Origin: CF-96 sp036269455
GTDB lineage: Bacteria > Chloroflexota > Dormibacteria > Aeolococcales > Aeolococcaceae
DNA length: 10,369 nucleotides
Assembly: GCA_036269455.1 (NCBI GenBank)
Contig: DATARS010000195.1
Coordinates: 1-10,369, forward strand
Reading direction: 5' to 3'
Shown here: positions 6,286 to 10,369 of the stretch, one piece after another
Layout of the letters: each line of letters begins with the position of its first letter
Position numbering within the stretch: the first letter of the stretch is position 1
Notes under the pieces: model-generated
Database searches by the model: none
What the model saw: only the letters and a program-made list of their open reading frames with translations
Told to the model about the DNA's origin: nothing
Made by a program: the position numbers and the translations under genes

Positions 6286-7290
6286 TCACTGGTCCCCGTA
6301 GACGTGGAGGTGAAGCGAGTCGGGCGAGGGCAGCGGCGAGCTCTCCGCGTCCTCCTGGGCGCGATCGACCTCGCGCATGCACTCGGCGCGCACCTCCTCG
6401 GCGTCGCCGGGGTTGAGCACCCCGCGCTCCTCGAGGACGCGGCGGAAGCGGAGCACGCAGTCCTTCGCCTTCTCCTCGGCGACCGCCTCGCGGGTCTTGT
6501 AGGGCCGGTCGTCGTCGTCGGAGCTGTGCGGGGTGAGCCGGGCCACCTTGGCCTCGATGAGGGTCGGGCCCTCGCCGCGCCGGGCGCGGGCCACCGCCTC
6601 GGTCATCACCTGATAGCACGCCACCGGGTCGAGGCCGTCGACGATCACCCCGGGCATGCCGTAGCCGAGGGCGCGGTCGGCGGCATCCTTGGTGTGGCCC
6701 TGCTTGGACCAGGGGACGCTGATGGCGAAGCCGTTGTTCTCGATCACGGTGATCAGCGGCAGCTGGTGGACCGCGGCGAAGTTGAGGCCCTCGTGGAAGT
6801 CGCCCTCGCTGGTGCTGCCCTCGCCGAGCGAGGTGTAGGCGACCGCGTCCTCGCCGCGGACGACGCTGGCGAGCGCCGCGCCGGCGGCGTGCAGCACCTG
6901 GGTGGCGACCGGCGAGCCGCCGCTGATGATGTTCAGCGGGCGGTAGCCGTAGTGGGCGGGCATCTGGCGGCCGCCGCTGTTGGGGTCGGCGGCGCGGGCC
7001 AGGAGGGCGAGGAGGTGGTCGCGAGGGGTCATGCCCAGGACCAGGGTCAGGGCCAGGTCGCGGTAGTACGGTGCCAGCCAGTCGTGGCCGGGACGCAGCG
7101 CCATCGCCATGCCCACCTGGGCCGCCTCGTGGCCCTGTCAGGAGATCACGAAGGGGGCGCGCCCCTGGCGGTTGAGCACCCACATGCGCTCGTCGAGCAC
7201 CCGGGCCCGGACCAGGTGGCGGTACATGGTGAGCAGCAGCTCGGCGTCGAGGTCCGACCCCGGGGACGCCTCCGGTCTCATGACAGCCAC
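6286..7290 (-). CDS. bkdA: Branched-chain 2-oxoacid dehydrogenase E1 component, alpha subunit, interrupted by an in-frame TGA
   Basis: Reading through one TGA (7138-7140) gives a 334-residue protein from GTG at 7290, or 331 from ATG at 7281, the normal E1-alpha length. GTG 7290 has GGGAGA (7298-7303) seven bases upstream, while ATG 7281 is the more usual codon. Numbering from ATG 7281: residues 11-47 hold the N-terminal helix L-L-T-M-Y-R-H-L-V-R-A-R-V-L-D-E-R and N-R-Q-G-R-A-P-F-V-I-S. Codon 48 is TGA. Q-G-H-E-A-A-Q-V-G then continues in the same frame, followed by Y-Y-R-D (72-75), the TPP/Mg motif G-E-G (153-155) to E-N-N (181-183), and H-S-S-D-D-D-D, typical of branched-chain enzymes. No base is gained or lost. 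If the TGA stops translation, only a short N-terminal peptide and a 276-residue C-terminal piece (restart at GTG 7116 or ATG 7110, the latter after AGGTGG) could form, and the complex would probably be inactive. If the genome truly carries an ordinary stop, this is a pseudogene. Confidence 0.85.
7111..7142 (-). other. Competing hairpins around and downstream of the in-frame TGA
   Basis: Two exclusive stem-loops are possible in the minus-strand RNA. Hairpin one is GGGCC (7131-7135) with GGCCC (7119-7123), a 7-base loop, and optional outer pairing of CCUG (covering the UG of the UGA) with CAGG. Hairpin two is GCCC, loop AGGU, GGGC (7111-7122), starting 15 bases after the UGA, so its GGU lies 21-23 bases downstream. 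That is close to the placement of the GGU loop in the E. coli fdhF SECIS as I recall it. The stem is only four pairs and lacks the bulged U, and such stems are common in sequence this rich in GC. Confidence 0.25.
7138..7140 (-). other. In-frame TGA at a conserved position of E1-alpha (nonsense mutation, error or recoded codon)
   Basis: The minus strand reads Phe-Val-Ile-Ser, TGA, Gln-Gly-His-Glu-Ala-Ala-Gln. Both sides match the E1-alpha family and are in one frame, so a single codon is affected. In Bacillus branched-chain E1-alpha I recall the sequence F-V-I-S-C-Q-G-Q-E-A-A-Q-V-G, with Cys at exactly this position, so TGC or TGT to TGA is a one-base change. The same genome stretch uses TGA as a true stop (for example the ATGA and TGATG overlaps at 1400-1403, 636-638 and 5300-5302), so a general reassignment of TGA is excluded. 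Confidence 0.9.
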
Positions 7291-7372
7291 GTCGTCGTCT
7301 CCCAAGCGCGCAGACGGTTCTGGGCTCTGCGCCGGTCCCGTCCGGACAGCATCATCCTCGGCGTCTCCAGTC

Positions 7373-7386
7373 GTCACCACGGTGAC
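7373..7386. promoter_or_regulatory. Operator-like palindrome GTCACC-N2-GGTGAC
   Basis: A perfect 6+6 inverted repeat with a two-base centre lies in the divergent region between the dehydrogenase operon and the sigma-factor gene. It is about 83 bases upstream of the E1-alpha start and 164 bases upstream of the sigma-factor ATG. Dyads of this size often bind dimeric repressors (TetR, GntR or Lrp-like). A TTGACG (7393-7398) lies seven bases beyond it on the plus strand, but no matching -10 is seen. No regulator gene lies in the window. Confidence 0.4.
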
Positions 7387-7496
7387 AGGATCTTGACGTG
7401 ATGAACGCCGATGTGGGCCAAAACAGGCGACGAACGAGGCTTCTGGAGGGTTCTGGACGGCGCTGGGCAGGTTTGGTCGCGCGCCCGCGGGTGGTA

Positions 7497-7510
7497 TCTC
7501 ACGCGTGCGA
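7497..7510. promoter_or_regulatory. Imperfect dyad around CACGCGTG upstream of the sigma-factor gene
   Basis: The 8-base palindrome CACGCGTG (7500-7507) is extended to TCtCACGCGTGcGA, so 12 of 14 positions are symmetric. It lies 40 bases before the preferred sigma-factor ATG and overlaps an alternative GTG start at 7505. A weak -10 candidate, tatctc, covers 7495-7500, and a TTTACA (-35-like, five of six) lies at 7522-7527 without a clear partner. It could be an operator for the sigma-factor promoter. The rest of 7291-7549 shows no convincing gene. Confidence 0.3.
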
Positions 7511-7549
7511 GAAACGGAGACTTTACACAGGGCCTCCACCCTTGACGCC

Positions 7550-8557
<1,008 letters not shown>

Positions 8558-8574
8558 CCGGCAGGATCCCGGCG

Positions 8575-9735
8575 GTGGCGCTGGTCGCCGCCGCCCTCGC
8601 CACCGCCTGCGGCTCGGCATCGGGCCCGGTGGTGGCGCGCCCGGTCGCGGTGACGCCGCCGGGGGCCACGCCCGCGCCCCCGGGCGGCACGCCCGAGCCC
8701 ATCGACCCGGCGACCCTCGCCGCCTTCGTCCCCGAGGCCGAGCGCTTCGTCGAGGAGCACCGCGGGCTGCGCTTTACGGCGCCGGTCAAGGTGCGGCTGC
8801 TCGACGACGCCGCCTTCCGCGCCCGCAACGGCGACGGTGGCATCGACCCGGTGGTGGCGGACGAGCTCCATGCGCTCCAGCTGGTGCCCCGGAGCGTCGA
8901 CCTGATCGCCGCGTCGAAACGGTCGGACTCCGAGGGCGTCGTGGGCGTCTACCAGTCCCGCAGCAAGGAGCTGCTGGTGCGCGGCTCGGCGCCCAACCCC
9001 TTCGTCCGCGAGGTGCTGGTGCACGAACTGACGCACGCGCTCCAGGACCAGTGGTTCGGCATCGACCGTCCCGCCCTCGACGCCGCCGACGACGAGCGCA
9101 GCGAGGCCTTCACCGCGGTGGTCGAGGGCGACGCGGTGCGCATCGAGGACGAGTACGTCGCCTCGCTTCCCGCCGGCGAGCGCAGGCGGGTGCGCCTGCT
9201 CGAGGACGCGGTGACCGGGATCCGCGGCTCGATCCCGGGCCCGCTGCGCGAGCTCGACCTCTTCCCCTACATCTCCGGTCCCGATTTCGTCCGCGCCCTG
9301 GCCGCAACCCGCGGCAACGCGGGCGTCGACGCCGCGTTCCGCACCCCGCCGACGACGAGCGCCGAGGTGATGGAGCCGCAGCGCTATCTCGGCGGCGTTG
9401 CCGGCGCCACGACGGTCCCGGTCCCCGCGGCGGGCGGGGCGTCGATCGACCACGGCATCCTCGGCGAGTTCGGTCTCCACCTGCTCATGGAGCGCGCCTC
9501 GGGCACCGGCGCGGTGAGCGACGCCGACGCCGATGCCACCACCCGCGCCTGGCACGGCGACGCCTACGTCGCCTGGTCGCGGGGCACGCTCACCTGCGAG
9601 CGGGTGACCCTCGCCGCCGCGCCGGGGCCCTCCCACGACCTCGTCGAGCGGGTGCTCTCCGCCTACGCCGCCCGCGTCTCCGGGGTCACGGTGACCGCCG
9701 CGCCGAGCACGGTGACGCTGACCAGCTGCGGCTGA
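8575..9735 (+). CDS. Probable secreted lipoprotein with HELTH zinc-metallopeptidase motif
   Basis: This 386-residue protein begins with a short hydrophobic segment ending L-A-T-A-C-G-S, which looks like a lipobox with Cys12 as the lipid-modified residue. The signal lacks a basic N-region and is unusually short, so the true start may lie elsewhere. A Pro/Gly/Thr-rich spacer (about 13-42) follows. Around residue 150 V-L-V-H-E-L-T-H-A-L-Q-D-Q-W-F gives the HExxH zinc motif (H150, E151, H154). E184 in A-V-V-E-G-D-A, or E177, is the likely third ligand, as in gluzincin-type proteins; similar HExxH-A-L-Q-D-Q and E-G-D-A pairs are known from putative bacterial metallopeptidases. Substrate is unknown. 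The GTG at 8575 has AGGA (8563-8566) eight bases upstream and is 17 bases after the sigma-factor stop, so the two are probably co-transcribed. The N-terminus is the least certain part; the fold and zinc site are well supported. Confidence 0.82.
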   Translation: MALVAAALATACGSASGPVVARPVAVTPPGATPAPPGGTPEPIDPATLAAFVPEAERFVEEHRGLRFTAPVKVRLLDDAAFRARNGDGGIDPVVADELHALQLVPRSVDLIAASKRSDSEGVVGVYQSRSKELLVRGSAPNPFVREVLVHELTHALQDQWFGIDRPALDAADDERSEAFTAVVEGDAVRIEDEYVASLPAGERRRVRLLEDAVTGIRGSIPGPLRELDLFPYISGPDFVRALAATRGNAGVDAAFRTPPTTSAEVMEPQRYLGGVAGATTVPVPAAGGASIDHGILGEFGLHLLMERASGTGAVSDADADATTRAWHGDAYVAWSRGTLTCERVTLAAAPGPSHDLVERVLSAYAARVSGVTVTAAPSTVTLTSCG

Positions 9736-9737
9736 GC

Positions 9738-9756
9738 GACCCTGATAGGGTCAGGG
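9738..9756 (+). promoter_or_regulatory. Overlapping alternative hairpins and a possible leaderless promoter before the MmcQ/YjbR gene
   Basis: GACCCT (9738-9743) pairs with AGGGTC (9747-9752) around a 3-base loop. Alternatively CCCTGA (9740-9745) pairs with TCAGGG (9751-9756) around a 5-base loop. The two cannot form together. The same bases contain TAGGGT (9746-9751), a TANNNT -10 element seven bases before the ATG at 9759, the spacing expected for a leaderless transcript. No good SD precedes this ATG (an AGGG is only two bases away). The three-base-loop hairpin could also act on the upstream transcript, but there is no T-run. Confidence 0.4.
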
Positions 9757-9758
9757 CG

Positions 9759-10148
9759 ATGGCCGGCTGGGACGACGTCCGCCGCATCGCCCTGGGGCTG
9801 CCCGGAACCTCGGAGCGGCTCTCCCGCGGCAACCCCCACTGGCGCGTCGCCGACCGGCTCTTCGTCTGGGACCGCCCCCTGCACCGCCCCGACCTGGCTG
9901 CCCTCGGCCCCTCCGCCCCCACCGGGCCCATCATCGGCGCCCGCATCGCCCACATCGAGCTCCGCCCCGCGCTCATCGCCGCCAACCCGGACGTGTTCTT
10001 CACCATCCCCCACTTCGACGGCTACCCGGCCATCCTCGCCCGCCTCGACGTGATCACCCTGCCCCTGCTGGAGGACCTGATCACCGACGCCTGGCTCGTC
10101 CAGGCCCCCGCCAAGCTTGCGAAGCAGTTCCGGGAGGGCGGTGTCTGA
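9759..10148 (+). CDS. MmcQ/YjbR family protein
   Basis: This is a 129-residue small cytoplasmic protein of the MmcQ/YjbR family (CyaY-like fold, DNA-binding proposed in the literature; no enzyme role established). The N-terminus M-A-G-W-D-D-V-R-R-I-A-L-G-L-P-G-T-S-E shows the usual opening helix and L-P-x-x-x-E. W-R-V-A-D-R-L-F-V-W follows (about 28-37) where the family has a strand with K/R-x-F. The later P-D-V-F-F-T-I-P-H-F-D-G-Y-P-A-I-L-A-R-L (about 77-96) and the C-terminal L-I-T-D-A-W-L-V-Q-A-P helix match the family's typical ending. Length is normal. It lies 23 bases after the metallopeptidase stop, on the same strand, but may have its own promoter. A longer frame running back to 8469 is a shadow of the sigma-factor and peptidase genes and was not used. 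Confidence 0.85.
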   Translation: MAGWDDVRRIALGLPGTSERLSRGNPHWRVADRLFVWDRPLHRPDLAALGPSAPTGPIIGARIAHIELRPALIAANPDVFFTIPHFDGYPAILARLDVITLPLLEDLITDAWLVQAPAKLAKQFREGGV

Positions 10149-10197
10149 GTCGGGGTGGTCGGTGTGGGGATCGGGGTGGGTGGTCTGTGTGGGGATC
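10149..10197. repeat. Degenerate short G-rich repeats preceding the 56-base array
   Basis: Two imperfect short units, of about 21 and 25 bases, each run from CGGGG through TGG and TGTGTGGGGAT-like sequence. They resemble the first 21 bases of the 56-base unit that follows. The stretch is strongly G-biased on the plus strand, with GGGG runs at 10152-10155, 10166-10169, 10173-10176 and 10191-10194, so an intramolecular G-quadruplex is possible. It starts directly after the MmcQ/YjbR stop. Confidence 0.6.
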
Positions 10198-10369
10198 GGG
10201 CTGGTCGGTGTCGGAGTCGGTTGTTGACCCGGTCACGGGTCTGCGTGGGGGTCGGGCTGGTCGGTGTGGGAGTCGGTTGTTGACCCGGTCAGGGGTCTGC
10301 GTGGGAGGCGGGCTGGTCGGTGTGGGAGTCGGTTGTTAACCCGGTCACGGGTCTGCGTGGGGGTCGGGC
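10198..10369. repeat. Tandem array of 56-base units (three full copies, continuing past the window)
   Basis: Units lie at 10198-10253, 10254-10309 and 10310-10365, with the first four bases of a fourth copy at the window edge. Copies differ at two to four positions. Each has a G-rich part (GGGCTGGTCGGTGT...) and a dyad part: GACCCG, loop GTCA, CGGGTC in copy one. In copies two and three single changes weaken the stem, but five pairs remain. The period is not a multiple of three and no frame of useful length crosses it, so it is a non-coding intergenic repeat (a VNTR type), not a protein repeat. Confidence 0.9.

Noticed and set aside
7138..7140. General reassignment of TGA to an amino acid in this organism
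   Set aside because: TGA ends several genes here exactly where the next gene starts (1400-1402, 636-638, 5300-5302, 6286-6288), so it is a normal stop.
7100..7150. Frameshift in E1-alpha
   Set aside because: Sequence on both sides of the TGA is in the same frame and matches the family with no missing or extra residue.
7505..7549. GTG at 7505 as the sigma-factor start
   Set aside because: It adds 15 residues unlike the family, overlaps the dyad and has no clear SD. It remains an alternative.
10198..10369. CRISPR array
   Set aside because: The units are nearly identical along the full 56 bases with no variable spacers, so it is a simple tandem repeat.

Overview
The window is very GC-rich, with G or C at nearly every third codon position. 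It uses GTG starts in places, has tightly packed genes, and its Shine-Dalgarno (SD) signals are of uneven quality. This points to a high-GC soil-type bacterium, such as an actinobacterium or a Chloroflexota/Dormibacterota-like lineage. I cannot fix the phylum from sequence alone.

Left part (1-3772). A minus-strand gene start at the left edge reads like the N-terminus of a bacterial transglutaminase-like protein and is cut by the window. Next is a compact minus-strand operon: an ABC-2 type exporter (ATPase 1400-2296, permease 636-1403) followed by a small DUF1905/YdeI-type protein (169-636). Both junctions are stop/start overlaps. Divergent from it is a SAM methyltransferase (2357-3151). This converges on a protein with two apparent ABM-like ferredoxin-fold halves (3161-3772). 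Both convergent stop codons lie inside one hairpin stem.

Centre (3873-7290). A minus-strand operon encodes E1-alpha, E1-beta and E2 of a branched-chain 2-oxoacid dehydrogenase complex, with 1-2 base junctions. E3 is not in the window. The E1-alpha frame is interrupted by one in-frame TGA at 7138-7140. It replaces exactly one residue, with no frameshift, at a position that I recall as Cys in Bacillus homologues. This is the most striking feature here. It may be a nonsense mutation, a sequencing error, or, much less likely, a recoded (selenocysteine) codon.

Right part (7291-10369). A 250-base divergent region with two operator-like dyads separates the dehydrogenase operon from a sigma-70 (group 1/2) factor gene. 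Downstream on the same strand are a probable lipoprotein with an HELTH zinc-peptidase motif and an MmcQ/YjbR-family protein. The last gene is preceded by an unusual overlapping-hairpin and -10 arrangement. The window ends in a G-rich non-coding tandem array of 56-base units that runs off the edge.

No tRNA, rRNA, CRISPR array, insertion sequence or phage gene was seen.
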